A stretch of 64,000 bases of DNA from Parvibaculum sedimenti (GCF_009184905.1 NZ_WESC01000008.1:62001-126000), one strand, 5' to 3'. Shown: positions 28,632 through 38,944, counted from the first letter of the stretch. A program made the numbers and translations. Notes: generated by a model not told the origin, from the sequence alone.

Positions 28632-29825
28632 TCAAAGAAGCGCCAACTGATCTCCCACGTGCGGCGGCACCTTGAACTTCGTGCCGTCGAGCTGCCATCC
28701 GCCGCGGTCGAGGCCAAGACGCTTCGTTGCGATTTCGAAGCGGCGGCCGATCTGCCAGGCATAGGGGCCGGTGCCGCGCATGCGCTTGCCCCATTCAGCG
28801 TCATAGTCCTTGCCGCCGCGCATGGAGCGGATGAGCGACATGACATGTTCGGCGGCGTCGGGCCTGTTCTCCTCCAGCCATTCGCGGAAGAGGTCCTTGA
28901 TCTCGAGCGGCAGGCGCAGCAGCACAAAGCCCGCCGATTGCGCGCCAGCGTAAGCAGCACCAGTGAGGATCTTCTCGATCTCGCTGTCGTTGAGCGCGGG
29001 GATCACGGGCGCGACCATGACGCCGGTGGGCACGCCCGCTTGCGAGAGAAGCGTCATCGCTTCGAAGCGGCGCGATGGTGTCGAGGCGCGCGGCTCCATC
29101 GTCCGGGCGAGCCTGGCGTCGAGCGTCGTCACCGAGATCGCGACCTTGACGAGATCGCGTCTGGCCATGTCGGACAAAATGTCGAGGTCGCGCGTCACGC
29201 GCGCCGACTTGGTGACGATGGTGACGGGATGATTATAGGCCGACAGCACTTCCAGAATGCTGCGCGTGATGCGGTAGCGTTGTTCGATCGGCTGATAGGG
29301 GTCGGTGTTCGTGCCCATGGCGATGGGCGCGACTTCATAACCCTTGCGCGAAAGCTCCTTCTCCAGAAGCGCCGCTGCATTGGGCTTGGCAAAGAGGCGG
29401 CTTTCGAAATCGAGCCCCGGCGAAAGCCCCATATAGGCATGCGTCGGCCGTGCGAAGCAGTAGACGCAGCCATGCTCGCAGCCCCTATAGGGATTGATCG
29501 AGCGGTCGAAGGAAATATCGGGCGAGGAATTGCGCGTGATGATGGTGCGCGGCGTCTCGGCCGTCACATGCGTCTTCAAGGGCGGCGGCGCATCGATCGT
29601 GCCCCAGCCATCGTCGAGCAGCACGCGGCGCTCGGCCTCGAAGCGACCGCTTTCATTGGTAAGCGCGCCCCGGCCGCGGCGGCCATTCTGGGGAACCCCG
29701 GGCTTTGCGAGAGGGGCGGGGTCCGTCAGGCGGGGAGGCCGTGCTGCCGGCGCGGGGCCAATCGGGGAATTGGCTGGGGTGCGGGCAGGGCGGCCGGGGC
29801 GTGCTATGTCGTGACTCGCTGTCAT
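28632..29825 (-). CDS. PA0069-family radical SAM protein (SplB-like)
   Basis: The 397-residue protein is a radical SAM enzyme of the COG1533/PA0069 group: after a proline-rich N-terminal tail come NPYRGCEHGCVYCFARPTHAYMGLSPG with the CX3CX2C cluster motif, MGTNTDPYQPIEQ, the VTIVTKSARVTRD strand and MEPRASTPSRRFEAM. The substrate is unknown; some relatives are spore photoproduct lyase-like. The ATG at 29825 (MTASHDIARP) was chosen. It is divergent from a glycosyltransferase gene; the GIY-YIG element lies immediately downstream. Confidence 0.92.
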   Translation of the reverse strand: MTASHDIARPGRPARTPANSPIGPAPAARPPRLTDPAPLAKPGVPQNGRRGRGALTNESGRFEAERRVLLDDGWGTIDAPPPLKTHVTAETPRTIITRNSSPDISFDRSINPYRGCEHGCVYCFARPTHAYMGLSPGLDFESRLFAKPNAAALLEKELSRKGYEVAPIAMGTNTDPYQPIEQRYRITRSILEVLSAYNHPVTIVTKSARVTRDLDILSDMARRDLVKVAISVTTLDARLARTMEPRASTPSRRFEAMTLLSQAGVPTGVMVAPVIPALNDSEIEKILTGAAYAGAQSAGFVLLRLPLEIKDLFREWLEENRPDAAEHVMSLIRSMRGGKDYDAEWGKRMRGTGPYAWQIGRRFEIATKRLGLDRGGWQLDGTKFKVPPHVGDQLALL

Positions 29826-29918
29826 GCTCAAAAAACTAGCGTAAAATTGAGAACATAACAAGAACATTAGCGCTCTTTGTCTCGCCTTCGCACACGCAGC
29901 AGCTATGATGGCGAACGC

Positions 29919-30614
29919 ATGATCAGTGTTGTCATTCCCACTTTGAATTCCGAAGCGAGCTTGCCGCGCGTTCTGTCGTCGCTGGTGTCCGCCGCCGTGC
30001 GGGGCACTGTGCGTGAGGTCGTCATCGCCGATGGCGGCTCGACTGACGCGACGGCAGAGATCGTTGAGGCGGCGGGCGCGCGTTTCGTGCGGAGCCCACG
30101 TGGCCGGGGCAGCCAGCTCGCAGCGGGCGCGAAGGCGGCGAAGGGCACATGGCTCCTTTTCCTCCATGCCGACACGGTGCTTCAGCCGGGCTGGGAAAAC
30201 GAAGTCGAAAAGCTTTTCGAGCAGATCGCCAATGGCCGCTTTCGTGGACCGGAGGTCGCCGCTGCCTTCCATTTCGCGCTGGACGATTTTTCGGGCGCGG
30301 CGCGTTTCGTCGAATTTGCGGTCGCGCTGCGCTGCGCACTCTTCAAGCTTCCCTATGGCGATCAGGGATTGCTGGTGAACCGCCGTCTCTATGAAAAAAC
30401 TGGCGGCTATCGAGAAATTCCGCTGATGGAAGACGTCGATCTCGTCCGCCGCATCGGACGTCGCAGGCTCGTGATGCTTCGTGGCCGCGCGGTGACGAGC
30501 CCCGAACGCTACGTGCGCGACGGCTTCGCGCGGCGCATCGCGCGAAACGCGCTCTGTCTTGCGCTCTATTATATGCGTGTGCCGCCGCGTGTGATCGCGC
30601 GCATCTATTCCTGA
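29919..30614 (+). CDS. Family-2 glycosyltransferase (TIGR04283-like)
   Basis: The 231-residue GT-A fold protein starts MISVVIPTLNSEASLPRVL, with the nucleotide-binding VIADGGSTDATAEIV, the metal-binding LLFLHADTVLQPGWE and the acceptor-site IPLMEDVDLVRRIG. This subfamily is often called arsenosugar-biosynthesis glycosyltransferase (TIGR04283) because of its partners in some genomes. No arsenic gene is seen nearby, so the sugar and acceptor are open. The next gene starts on the base after its stop. Confidence 0.9.
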   Translation: MISVVIPTLNSEASLPRVLSSLVSAAVRGTVREVVIADGGSTDATAEIVEAAGARFVRSPRGRGSQLAAGAKAAKGTWLLFLHADTVLQPGWENEVEKLFEQIANGRFRGPEVAAAFHFALDDFSGAARFVEFAVALRCALFKLPYGDQGLLVNRRLYEKTGGYREIPLMEDVDLVRRIGRRRLVMLRGRAVTSPERYVRDGFARRIARNALCLALYYMRVPPRVIARIYS

Positions 30615-31217
30615 ATGTCGCTGACGCGCCAGCTCGTCGTGATGGCGAAGGCGCCGCGCATGGGCCGTGTGAAGACGCGGCTCGCGAAGGGCATCGGCGC
30701 GGTTGAGGCGACGCGCTTCTATCGCTGCGCGAGCCTCGATCTTCTGTGCCGCGTCGGCGCGGATCCACGCTGGCAGACAGTGCTAGCGCTCTCGCCTGAC
30801 AGGTCCGTGCATGAAAATGGCGTTTGGCCCGCGCACCTGCCGCGCATCGCGCAAGGGGAGGGTGATCTCGGGCAGCGCATGGGCCGCCTGATGCGCGATC
30901 TGCCGCCCGGGCCCGTCGTCATTGTTGGCTGCGATATTCCAGACATTGACGCGCATCACATCGCGTGTGCCTTCGAGGCGCTGGGGCAGGCCGATGCCGT
31001 GTTCGGTCCGGCGGATGATGGCGGCTACTGGCTTGTGGGAATGCGCAGACGCCCGCGCGTCGTCGAGATTTTCGAGCATGTGCGCTGGTCGAGCGAACAT
31101 GCGCTTGCCGACACGCTCGCCAATGTCGAAGGCGCCGGTCTCCGTGTGTCGCTGCTCGAAACGCTGTCTGACATCGACACGGCGGAGGATTATCTGCGAT
31201 GGCGCGGTAGAGATTAG
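30615..31217 (+). CDS. DUF2064 / TIGR04282 glycosyltransferase-like protein
   Basis: The 200-residue protein has an N-terminal nucleotidyl/glycosyl-transferase-like fold: [22 protein letters not shown], then [43 protein letters not shown]. It is the usual partner of the TIGR04283 glycosyltransferase, here with no gap between stop and start. CofC-like guanylyltransferases share the fold, so nucleotide-sugar chemistry is possible. Its stop overlaps the convergent mscL stop by four bases. Confidence 0.9.
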   Translation: MSLTRQLVVMAKAPRMGRVKTRLAKGIGAVEATRFYRCASLDLLCRVGADPRWQTVLALSPDRSVHENGVWPAHLPRIAQGEGDLGQRMGRLMRDLPPGPVVIVGCDIPDIDAHHIACAFEALGQADAVFGPADDGGYWLVGMRRRPRVVEIFEHVRWSSEHALADTLANVEGAGLRVSLLETLSDIDTAEDYLRWRGRD

Positions 31218-31642
31218 CTGCGCGCCTTCAACAGATCGCGGATTTCTTCCAGCAGAGCTTCCTGGCGCGGCTTTTCTTCCACAGGAGCCGCTTCCTCGCC
31301 CTTGGCGATGCGCTTCTTCAGATTGCTCATCTGGCGGATGACGATGAAGAGGGCGAAGGCCACGATCGTGAAGTTGATGATGGCGTTGATGAACTTTCCA
31401 TAGGCGAGCACGGGAACGCCGGCGGTCTTTGCCGCTTCGATAGAGGCAGGCGCGTGGTCCATGGTGAGTGCGAGGAAGTAGTTCGAGAAGTCGACGCCGC
31501 CGAGGAGAACGCCGATCGGCGGCATGATGACGTCGTTGACGAGCGACGTGACGATGCCGGTGAAGGCGGCGCCGATGATGATGCCGACCGCCATGTCGAG
31601 CACATTGCCCTTCAGGGCGAAATCGCGGAATTCCTTGAACAT
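31214..31642 (-). CDS. mscL: Large-conductance mechanosensitive channel
   Basis: The 142-residue channel opens under membrane tension to relieve osmotic shock. It has the N-terminal [36 protein letters not shown] helix, a periplasmic loop, the second helix [22 protein letters not shown] and the cytoplasmic bundle [13 protein letters not shown]. The ATG at 31642 follows GGGAGAAAG. The frame is open far upstream without family similarity. Confidence 0.97.
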   Translation of the reverse strand: MFKEFRDFALKGNVLDMAVGIIIGAAFTGIVTSLVNDVIMPPIGVLLGGVDFSNYFLALTMDHAPASIEAAKTAGVPVLAYGKFINAIINFTIVAFALFIVIRQMSNLKKRIAKGEEAAPVEEKPRQEALLEEIRDLLKARS

Positions 31643-31727
31643 TCTACTTTCTCCCGTGTGACCGATCTTGTTCGCCAGTTCCCTGCCAGATTGGAGGGCG
31701 GGGCGAACCGGATCAAGCCGACTCAAT

Positions 31728-32261
31728 TCATTTATGTTCCTGAAGGCGTGGCAGGATTTCCACGAAATTGCACGGGCGGTAGCGATTGTCGAGCTGGTAC
31801 TGGAGGATTTCGTCCCAGCCGTCCTTGCAGGCGCTGGGCGAGCCGGGCAGTGCGAAGAGATATTTTCCGTGGGCGACGCCGGCCGTCGCGCGGGACTGGA
31901 TGGTCGAGGTGCCGATCTTCTCGTAGCTGATGCGGTGGAAGATCGCGGAGAAGCCGTCGATCTCTTTTTCATAGACCGACTTGAAGGCTTCCGGCGTCAC
32001 ATCGCGGCCGGTGAGGCCGGTGCCGCCCGTCGAGATGACGATGTCGATATGAGCGTCGGCGATCCAGGTGCGAAGCTGGTTGCGGATCATCTGGAGATCG
32101 TCGGTGACGATGACACGGTCTGCGAGATGATGGCCGGCCTTCTCGATGCGTTCGGCAAGCACGTCGCCGGAGGTGTCCGTTTCGCTCGTGCGCGTGTCGG
32201 AAACGGTCATGACGGCGATGTTCAGCGGGATAAAGGTACGCGAGGTGTCGATGCCAGGCAT
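31728..32261 (-). CDS. moaB: Molybdenum cofactor biosynthesis protein MoaB
   Basis: The 177-residue MoaB/Mog-fold protein acts on molybdopterin (adenylation or a related late step). Marks are [47 protein letters not shown] and [21 protein letters not shown]. MoaB rather than MogA is chosen from this tail. The next upstream gene on the strand is the lytic transglycosylase; it could be cotranscribed with it across a 51-bp gap. No other moa gene is in the window. Confidence 0.94.
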   Translation of the reverse strand: MPGIDTSRTFIPLNIAVMTVSDTRTSETDTSGDVLAERIEKAGHHLADRVIVTDDLQMIRNQLRTWIADAHIDIVISTGGTGLTGRDVTPEAFKSVYEKEIDGFSAIFHRISYEKIGTSTIQSRATAGVAHGKYLFALPGSPSACKDGWDEILQYQLDNRYRPCNFVEILPRLQEHK

Positions 32262-32312
32262 GGGGGTGCCTTTCCTTGGTTACTGAAACGTGGATGGGGC
32301 GGCGTTCCGTGC

Positions 32313-34160
32313 TCAGCGCAGCGAGAGCGATCCGCCCTGGGATTCTGCCGTATCGTAAACGGGCCAGTCGCCGGAGGCGGTGGCGTCGAGAGAGTGAAGC
32401 GGCTGGCCGAGCCTCGACCGGTAGATCCAGAAGTTCGTGAGCACACGTTCGATATAGCCGCGCGTCTCGGGTGCCGGAATGCTCTCGATGAAGAGGAACG
32501 GATCGCCCTTGAAGTTGATGCTGTCGAGCCAGCGGCTCAGATTGCCGGGCCCGCCATTATAGGCCGTCGTCAGCATGAAGAGATTGCCGCGCGGTTCGGC
32601 CGAGTTCATCAGCGTTTCGAGATATTGCTGGGCGAGCGTCAGATTGTAGGACGGGTCGAAAAGCTTGTCCTTGTTGGCGCTGGCAAGCGTCGTGTCGCGC
32701 GAAATGTGGCTCGCCGTGCCGGGCATGATCTGCATCAGCCCGCGCGCGCCTGCGGGCGAGGTGAGGTCCGGGCGGAACTTGCTCTCCTGCCGCATGAAGG
32801 CGAAGAAAAGCGCGCGGTCGACGCGGAAGCCGTCCGCCGGGCGATAGTCGGGCACGGGAAAGAGCCCGGCATTGATGGCGATCTCGCCGTTCCGGGGACG
32901 AAGCGGCGGCAGGTTGGCGGCGCTTGCAACCTGCAATTCCACGGCGGAAAGATCGAAGGTCGAAGCGAGCGCGATCAGCGCGCCGTCGAGCGCAGGGTCG
33001 AGCCAGCCGTGCGCGCGCACGAGTTCCTGCTCCGCGAGATCGCGGCGATTGATTTGTGCGAGTGCAACGGCGCGGGCGACGGCGGGATCGGCGATGAGCG
33101 CCTCATAGGCCGTGCGATCGAGCTTCGGCTCCACCCATGTGATGCGCGGCTCGCGGCCAAGCTGGCGGGTGGCGAGCAGGCCGTAGAACGTCGCGCCGGT
33201 GTCGGCGGCTGCTTCGAGCATCTCGGCCACGCGGGCAGGCTGGCGGTTGGCGAGGTAAGCGCGCGCGGCCCAGAAGCTGCCTGCAGCCTTCGACCAGTCC
33301 GCTACAGTGTCGGAACGCGCCAGACGCTCGAAATGCCGCGCCGCGTCGGCGTAATGCTCCATGCGCCAGGCCGCGAGGCCCGCATACCAGTCCGCCAGCG
33401 GTACCTGCCGCGCGTGGCGATCCGAAATCTCGTTCGCGACCTTATAGGCACGCTCGTTGTCGTTCTCGATGAAGAAGGAGCAGGCGATGCGCTCCATCAC
33501 CTTGTCATATTCGATATCGGTCAGCGCCAGACGCGCCGAGGTGGATTTCAGGTAGTTGAGGGCGTCGGCTGCCTTCTCGTCACGCACCATCTCGCGGATA
33601 CGGGCGTCGACCTTGGCGAAGCGCTCGGAATTGACGACATCGGCGCCGTCATCGACGGAATAGATCGCATGGGCCGGTTGGCGGAAGCGCTGAGCGGTGG
33701 GACGTTCGGGCGCGGCGGCTTTGCGCGGCTTCTTCTTCATTGCCAGCGCGTAAATCTTGTTGGCGCCCGGCACGCTCGAATAGCTGGCCATCCAGGCCTT
33801 CAACTCGGCGTATTTCGCCTTCGCGCGCGGATTGAGATAGCGCTCCTGAAGCACATAAGGCATCAGCCGCTTGTCGGAGAGGGTGGCCGCGATCTTGTCG
33901 GCCTTTTTCCAGTCGGCCCGCTTCTGGGCAGCGAAAATCTTCAGATAGCGCTCGCGGTCGCCGCCGCTCAGCACTTCGGGGCTCCAGATCAGGGCGCTGG
34001 CGGGCTGGGGATCGGCGGCAGGCCTCGGGGCGGCCTCCCTGAGGCTCAGCGTGCCCAACGTCCCGGCGGCGACAACCGTGGGTAGTGCGGAGATAGCGAC
34101 AAGGCAGCCGAAAACAAGGACGGCGACGCCGGCAAGCCGACGGCCGTACTTTCCTCTCAT
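32313..34160 (-). CDS. Soluble lytic murein transglycosylase (Slt70-like)
   Basis: The protein (615 residues from MRGKYGRR) has a signal segment (RRLAGVAVLVFGCLVAISALPTVVA), a long helical region of the SLT superhelix type and a C-terminal lysozyme-like domain with catalytic Glu near residue 459 (FMRQESKFRPD), GLMQIMPGTA and AYNGGPGNLSRW. It cleaves peptidoglycan to anhydromuropeptides in the periplasm. The start at 34160 is chosen because GAGG lies five bases upstream and a signal peptide follows; an ATG at 34214 would add 18 residues. Confidence 0.93.
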   Translation of the reverse strand: MRGKYGRRLAGVAVLVFGCLVAISALPTVVAAGTLGTLSLREAAPRPAADPQPASALIWSPEVLSGGDRERYLKIFAAQKRADWKKADKIAATLSDKRLMPYVLQERYLNPRAKAKYAELKAWMASYSSVPGANKIYALAMKKKPRKAAAPERPTAQRFRQPAHAIYSVDDGADVVNSERFAKVDARIREMVRDEKAADALNYLKSTSARLALTDIEYDKVMERIACSFFIENDNERAYKVANEISDRHARQVPLADWYAGLAAWRMEHYADAARHFERLARSDTVADWSKAAGSFWAARAYLANRQPARVAEMLEAAADTGATFYGLLATRQLGREPRITWVEPKLDRTAYEALIADPAVARAVALAQINRRDLAEQELVRAHGWLDPALDGALIALASTFDLSAVELQVASAANLPPLRPRNGEIAINAGLFPVPDYRPADGFRVDRALFFAFMRQESKFRPDLTSPAGARGLMQIMPGTASHISRDTTLASANKDKLFDPSYNLTLAQQYLETLMNSAEPRGNLFMLTTAYNGGPGNLSRWLDSINFKGDPFLFIESIPAPETRGYIERVLTNFWIYRSRLGQPLHSLDATASGDWPVYDTAESQGGSLSLR

Positions 34161-34293
34161 CGCAGCCTCGCTTTCGCGAGAGACCGCATCGTTTTGGGAC
34201 ACCCCCGTGTTCATGGGGGCATCTTAGCTGTGAGGTCGCCCCCCACAAGCACGCATGAGTTGAATCTTTTGCGGGTGCGAAGGGTTTTCCGGC

Positions 34294-35178
34294 CTAGTCC
34301 CGCGGCGGCAGGGAATCGATTCGCATTTTCAGCGAAATCAGGTCGTGCCAGGCGAGCCGCTTCTGGGCGGGTTGGCGGAGCAGGTAGGCCGGGTGAAAGA
34401 TCGGCAGGGCCGGGATTTCGCGGGCAGGCGTGGCGTAGCTCGACCAGCGACCGCGAAGCCGCATGATGCCCGTGTCGGTGCCGAGAAGCTGCTTCGCCGA
34501 GACGCCGCCCACCAGCACCAGGATTTCCGCCTTCGACAGCTCGATCTGGCGCTCGATGAAGGGTGCGCAGATGGCCTGCTCGGCGGGCGTGGGCGCGCGG
34601 TTGCCCGGCGGGCGCCAGGGCAGTGTGTTAGCGATATAGACCTGTGTGCGGTCGAGCCCGATCGAGGCGAGCATGCGGTCGAGAAGCTGGCCCGAACGGC
34701 CGACGAAAGGCAGGCCCTCCTGATCCTCGTCTTTCCCCGGCGCCTCGCCCACCAGCATGATGCGGGCTTCGGGGTTGCCGTCGGCAAAAACGAGGTTCTT
34801 GGCGGTATAGCGCAGCGCACAGCCTTCGAAATTGGCTAGTGCCGCCTTCAATTCGTCGAGCGTCTGGCAACTGGCGGCCAGCGCCCTCGCATTCGAGACG
34901 GCCTCTTTATCTTCCAGCGGGATAGTCGTCGGCGGTTGGGTGCGAAGGGGAGCGGGCGCTTCCATCTGCCCGACGGGGGCGCGGCGTGGCTCGGCGGCCT
35001 GTGTGCGTTGCGGCGCTCCGCGTTCGGCTTCCGGGGCGGCATTCTGGTTCGCGAGCTGGTAGCGATCCGCCGCCTCCTCGGCCAGCGCTTCGGTCACCCC
35101 CGCCTCGACATAGAAGGCAAGCAGGGCCGCCGCCTCGTCAGGCGTCAGAGGACCGGAAGGTTTCCCCAACTGCGGCAT
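34294..35178 (-). CDS. Family-4-like uracil-DNA glycosylase lacking two Fe-S cysteines
   Basis: The 294-residue protein has a Pro/Ala/Arg-rich N-terminal region of about 90 residues and a UDG fold with family-4 motifs: [31 protein letters not shown] and [10 protein letters not shown]. Family-4 enzymes normally bind a 4Fe-4S cluster through four cysteines. Here only two are in place (EGCALRY and AICAPF); the second has no counterpart and the third position reads [11 protein letters not shown] with tryptophan. The catalytic motif looks intact. The ATG at 35178 was chosen; the frame runs on upstream. Uracil removal from DNA is the inferred role. Confidence 0.88.
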   Translation of the reverse strand: MPQLGKPSGPLTPDEAAALLAFYVEAGVTEALAEEAADRYQLANQNAAPEAERGAPQRTQAAEPRRAPVGQMEAPAPLRTQPPTTIPLEDKEAVSNARALAASCQTLDELKAALANFEGCALRYTAKNLVFADGNPEARIMLVGEAPGKDEDQEGLPFVGRSGQLLDRMLASIGLDRTQVYIANTLPWRPPGNRAPTPAEQAICAPFIERQIELSKAEILVLVGGVSAKQLLGTDTGIMRLRGRWSSYATPAREIPALPIFHPAYLLRQPAQKRLAWHDLISLKMRIDSLPPRD

Positions 35179-35247
35179 AAGGTTAAGGCTCTGCTGGATC
35201 GGATTTGAACAGGATAGGGCACAGACTAGCACGGCCCTCCCGACTTG

Positions 35248-35276
35248 TTGACCAATCAGATACGAAGCACCATAAA
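35248..35276 (+). promoter_or_regulatory. Predicted promoter of the ETF-QO gene
   Basis: TTGACC (35248-35253) and CATAAA (35271-35276) are 17 bases apart. The next start codon on the plus strand is 43 bases downstream. Confidence 0.5.
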
Positions 35277-35318
35277 GTGCCGGCATAAAGAGGCCCGACG
35301 GTCCCAGGAGATATAGTG

Positions 35319-36989
35319 ATGAGCGAACCGCTGCCCGAACGCGAATTCATGGAATACGACGTGCTCGTCGTCGGCGGCGGCCCGGCTGGCCTGTCGGCTG
35401 CGATCCGCCTGCGCCAGCTGGCGGCTGAGCAGGATTTCGACATCTCTGTCTGCCTGATCGAAAAGGGCTCCGAGGTCGGAGCGCATATCCTGTCGGGCGC
35501 GGTCATCGATCCGATCGGCCTCAACAAGCTGATCCCGGACTGGAAGGAACAGGGCGCTCCCATCGATACGCCCGTCACCTCCGACCATTTCATCGTTCTC
35601 GGGCCGTCCGGCAGCCTGAGCATTCCGAGCTTCCTCTACCCGCCGCTGATGAACAATCACGGCAACTACATCGTCAGCCTCGCCAGCGTTTCACGCTGGC
35701 TGGCGACGAAGGCGGAAGAACTCGGCGTCGAGATCTATCCGGGCTTCGCAGGTGCCGAAGTTCTCTACAATGAGGACGGCAGCGTGCGCGGCGTTGCCAC
35801 GGGCGACATGGGCGTCGGCAAGGATGGCGAGCTGAAGGACAGCTACACGCGCGGCATGGAGCTGCGCGCCAAGTACACGCTGTTCGCCGAAGGCGCGCGC
35901 GGATCGCTCTCCAAGGAGCTCATCCGCAAGTTCAAGCTGGACGAGGGCCGCGAGCCGCAGAAGTTCGGCATCGGTCTCAAGGAACTCTGGGAGATCGATC
36001 CGCAGAAGCACAAGAAGGGCAAGGTTCAGCACACGCTCGGCTGGCCGCTCGACAATGCGACCGGCGGCGGCTCCTTCCTCTATCACTTCGGCGAGAATCT
36101 GGTCTCGGTGGGTTTCGTCGTCCACCTCAATTACAAGAACCCCTATCTCTCGCCCTTCGACGAGTTCCAGCGCTTCAAGCAGCACCCGGCGATCCGCGAG
36201 ACGCTGGAAGGCGGCAAGCGCATTGCCTATGGCGCGCGCGCCATCACCGAGGGCGGCTTCCAGTCGGTGCCGAAGCTCACCTTCCCGGGCGGCGCACTGA
36301 TCGGCTGCTCGGCCGGTTTCGTCAACGTGCCCCGCATCAAGGGCAGCCACAACGCCATGCTCACCGGCATGATGGGCGCGGAAGCAGCCTTCGACGCCGT
36401 GAAGGCGGGCCGGCAGGCCGACGAGCTTACGGCCTATGCCGAGGCTTATGAGCACAGCCCGGTCTACAAGGACCTGAAGCGCGTCCGCAACGTGAAGCCC
36501 TTCCTGTCGCGCTTCGGTACCATCATCGGCATGGCGCTGGGCGGCCTCGACATGTGGATGAACAATCTCGGGATCGGACTCCCCTTCACGCTGAAGCATG
36601 GCAAGGCGGACCATGAGTCGCTGAAGAAAGCGTCCGAGTGCAAGCCGATCGACTACCCGAAGCCCGATGGCAAGGTATCCTTCGACAAGCTCTCATCGGT
36701 CTTCCTGTCGGCGACCAACCATGAAGAAGACCAGCCGGTCCATCTGAGGCTCAAGGACCCGGCAATTCCGATCGCCTACAACCTGCCGACTTTCGACGAG
36801 CCCGCGCAGCGTTACTGCCCGGCTGGCGTCTATGAAGTCGTGCGGGATGCGGACGGTTCGAACCCGCGCTTCCAGATCAATGCCCAGAACTGCGTCCACT
36901 GCAAAACCTGCGATATCAAGGACCCGACGCAGAACATCACCTGGACTGTTCCCGAGGGCGCCGGCGGGCCAAATTACCCGAATATGTGA
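35319..36989 (+). CDS. Electron transfer flavoprotein-ubiquinone oxidoreductase
   Basis: The 556-residue ETF-QO passes electrons from acyl-CoA and amino-acid dehydrogenases via ETF to ubiquinone. It has the FAD-binding [53 protein letters not shown] and a C-terminal 4Fe-4S domain ([10 protein letters not shown] and [19 protein letters not shown]). Length is normal. The ATG at 35319 is eight bases after AGGAG; a GTG at 35316 would add one codon. It is divergent from the UDG-like gene. ETF subunit genes are not here. Confidence 0.96.
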   Translation: MSEPLPEREFMEYDVLVVGGGPAGLSAAIRLRQLAAEQDFDISVCLIEKGSEVGAHILSGAVIDPIGLNKLIPDWKEQGAPIDTPVTSDHFIVLGPSGSLSIPSFLYPPLMNNHGNYIVSLASVSRWLATKAEELGVEIYPGFAGAEVLYNEDGSVRGVATGDMGVGKDGELKDSYTRGMELRAKYTLFAEGARGSLSKELIRKFKLDEGREPQKFGIGLKELWEIDPQKHKKGKVQHTLGWPLDNATGGGSFLYHFGENLVSVGFVVHLNYKNPYLSPFDEFQRFKQHPAIRETLEGGKRIAYGARAITEGGFQSVPKLTFPGGALIGCSAGFVNVPRIKGSHNAMLTGMMGAEAAFDAVKAGRQADELTAYAEAYEHSPVYKDLKRVRNVKPFLSRFGTIIGMALGGLDMWMNNLGIGLPFTLKHGKADHESLKKASECKPIDYPKPDGKVSFDKLSSVFLSATNHEEDQPVHLRLKDPAIPIAYNLPTFDEPAQRYCPAGVYEVVRDADGSNPRFQINAQNCVHCKTCDIKDPTQNITWTVPEGAGGPNYPNM

Positions 36990-37045
36990 TCGGCGACCTT
37001 ACGCCGCTCATATCGCAAGCGCGACGAATGCGTTAAGCTCTCCGA

Positions 37046-37090
37046 CAAAGGGGCCGGCGCGCCCTGAAAAGGGTCGCCGGCCTTTGTGTG
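37046..37090 (+). terminator. Hairpin terminator after ETF-QO
   Basis: GGCCGGCG (37052-37059) pairs with CGCCGGCC (37075-37082), extended by CAAA with TTTG and an inner CCC/GGG. It ends in a short T-rich stretch (TTTGTGTGT). Likely intrinsic, though the T-run is weak. Confidence 0.6.
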
Positions 37091-37170
37091 TCCGCAAGGG
37101 CAGATTTGAGCGCGGATTCGGCGGGGCCACGGCGCAGCCAGGGCCCGCCTGTTCAGAGGCAAGGCGTTAT

Positions 37171-38940
37171 ATGGCGTCCATCTTCATGGCTCCGGAGACT
37201 TGCCGGGGCACAAACCGCCACCGGGGTTTGCCTCGCCGGGTGGCCGGCGCAACGGCGCTTCTGGCGCTGGTCTTTCTTCAGGGCTGTGCGAGTCTGAGGG
37301 GCGACGATGGCCGCGACGCCATCTATGGCGATTATCTCGCGGCGCGCTTTGCCGGCAGCCAGCACGAGACGAAAGTCGCAGATCAGTATTTCGACCGCAC
37401 GCTTGAAGCCGAGCCCGCCAATCCCGTCGTTCTGGAGCGCGCTTTCATGGTGTCGCTCAATGGCGGCGACATGGACCGGGCGGTGGAACTCGCCCGGCGC
37501 CTCACCAAAATCGTCCCCGATCACCGCATGTCGCGGCTCGTCCTCTCGCTCGCTGCCATCAAGGATGGCAACTACAAGGATGCGCAGAAGGAAATCGGTA
37601 GCGCCGAGCAGGGAGCTTTCGTCGCCCTTGTCGGCTCACTCACCGAAGCCTGGGCCGCAGCGGGCGCCGGCAACGAGCAGCTCGCGCTCGAAAAATTGAG
37701 GGTCTTTGACGGCAAGCCCGCCTTCGGTCTTTTCAAGGCCTATCATGAGGCGTTGATCTACGATCTCCTCGGCGACAAGAAGAAAGCCGAAGCCGCCTAC
37801 CGCGTTGCCATGGATGCGAGCGGCGGCACGTCGATCCGCATCGTTCAGGCCTATGCGAGTTTCCTCGACCGGCAGGGCCGCGCCAACGAGGCGCGCGCCG
37901 TGCTCGATCAATATGCGGCCATGGCTCCGGATCATCCGCTGGTGAAGAGCAGCCTGATGCAACTCTCCTCCGGCAAGACCATGCCGCCGCTCGTCTCCAG
38001 CGCGGCGGAGGGTGTCGCGGAGGCGCTGTACGGGCTCGGCAGCGCGCTGGCGCAGGATCCGAGCAGCGACGTCGCGCCGCTCTATCTGCAGCTTGCCATC
38101 TGGATGCGCCCGAATTTCAACGTGGCGCGGACGCTGCTTGCCGATACCTATGAGCAGAAGAAGCGCTGGGCGGATGCGATCGCGGCCTATGACAAGGTCG
38201 AGAAGGATTCGCCGCTCTACAACAATGCGCGGCTTCAAAAGGCGCTCGACCTCGACCGGCTGGACCGCCAGGACGAGGCGGTGGCGCTGTTGCGTGAGGC
38301 GCAGGCCGATAATCCCACCGCCGTCGAGCCCGTCATTGCGCTTGGCGACATTTATCGCGGCAAAGAAAAATACGCCGAGGCCGCCCTCGAATATACGCAC
38401 GCAATCGCGCTTGCCGGAAAGCCCTCGCCTTCGCATTGGTCGATCTATTATGCGCGCGGCATCTGCAATGAGCGGCTCGGCAAATGGCCGCTGGCGGAGG
38501 CGGATCTGAAGATGGCGCTGAAGCTCTCCGGCGATCATCCTCTGGTCCTCAACTATCTCGGCTACTCCTGGATCGAGCAGGGGCGCAACCTCAAGGAAGC
38601 GCTGGCCATGATCGAGAAGGCGGTGGAACTGCGTCCCAATGACGGCTTCGTCGTCGACAGCCTTGGCTGGGCGCTTTATCGGCTCGGCGATTATCCGAAG
38701 GCGGCTGAATATCTGGAGCGTGCCGTCGAGCTTGAGCCGGGCGACCCGACCATCAACGAGCATCTGGGCGATGCTTTGTGGAAAGTGGGCCGCAAGATTG
38801 AAGCGCGTTTCCAGTGGAGCCATGCGCTCGACATGAAGCCGGAGCAGAAGCGCATTGCATTGCTCAAAAGCAAGCTCGAAATCGGCCTTGATGCCGCCGA
38901 ACGCGCCGCGCCCCGCGAAGCCACTCCCGCCGGCTCCTGA
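37171..38940 (+). CDS. TPR-repeat lipoprotein
   Basis: The 589-residue protein starts MASIFMAPETCRG, has a hydrophobic segment ending LVFLQGCASLRG (lipobox LQGC), and then about 500 residues of tetratricopeptide repeats, for example KKAEAAYRVAMDASG and KWPLAEADLKMALKL, best at the C-terminus (LGWALYRLGDYPKAAEYLERAVELEPGD). It is probably an outer-membrane lipoprotein scaffold. No catalytic domain is seen. The gene order etfD-TPR-ispE is common in alphaproteobacteria. It precedes ispE by four bases. Confidence 0.9.
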   Translation: MASIFMAPETCRGTNRHRGLPRRVAGATALLALVFLQGCASLRGDDGRDAIYGDYLAARFAGSQHETKVADQYFDRTLEAEPANPVVLERAFMVSLNGGDMDRAVELARRLTKIVPDHRMSRLVLSLAAIKDGNYKDAQKEIGSAEQGAFVALVGSLTEAWAAAGAGNEQLALEKLRVFDGKPAFGLFKAYHEALIYDLLGDKKKAEAAYRVAMDASGGTSIRIVQAYASFLDRQGRANEARAVLDQYAAMAPDHPLVKSSLMQLSSGKTMPPLVSSAAEGVAEALYGLGSALAQDPSSDVAPLYLQLAIWMRPNFNVARTLLADTYEQKKRWADAIAAYDKVEKDSPLYNNARLQKALDLDRLDRQDEAVALLREAQADNPTAVEPVIALGDIYRGKEKYAEAALEYTHAIALAGKPSPSHWSIYYARGICNERLGKWPLAEADLKMALKLSGDHPLVLNYLGYSWIEQGRNLKEALAMIEKAVELRPNDGFVVDSLGWALYRLGDYPKAAEYLERAVELEPGDPTINEHLGDALWKVGRKIEARFQWSHALDMKPEQKRIALLKSKLEIGLDAAERAAPREATPAGS

Positions 38941-38944
38941 CGCC

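Noticed and set aside
28209-29858. 549-codon plus-strand frame over the GIY-YIG element and radical-SAM gene
   Set aside because: Runs through the repeat arms (translating to the usual SSRRKPGS-type peptide) and is antisense to two genes with motifs.
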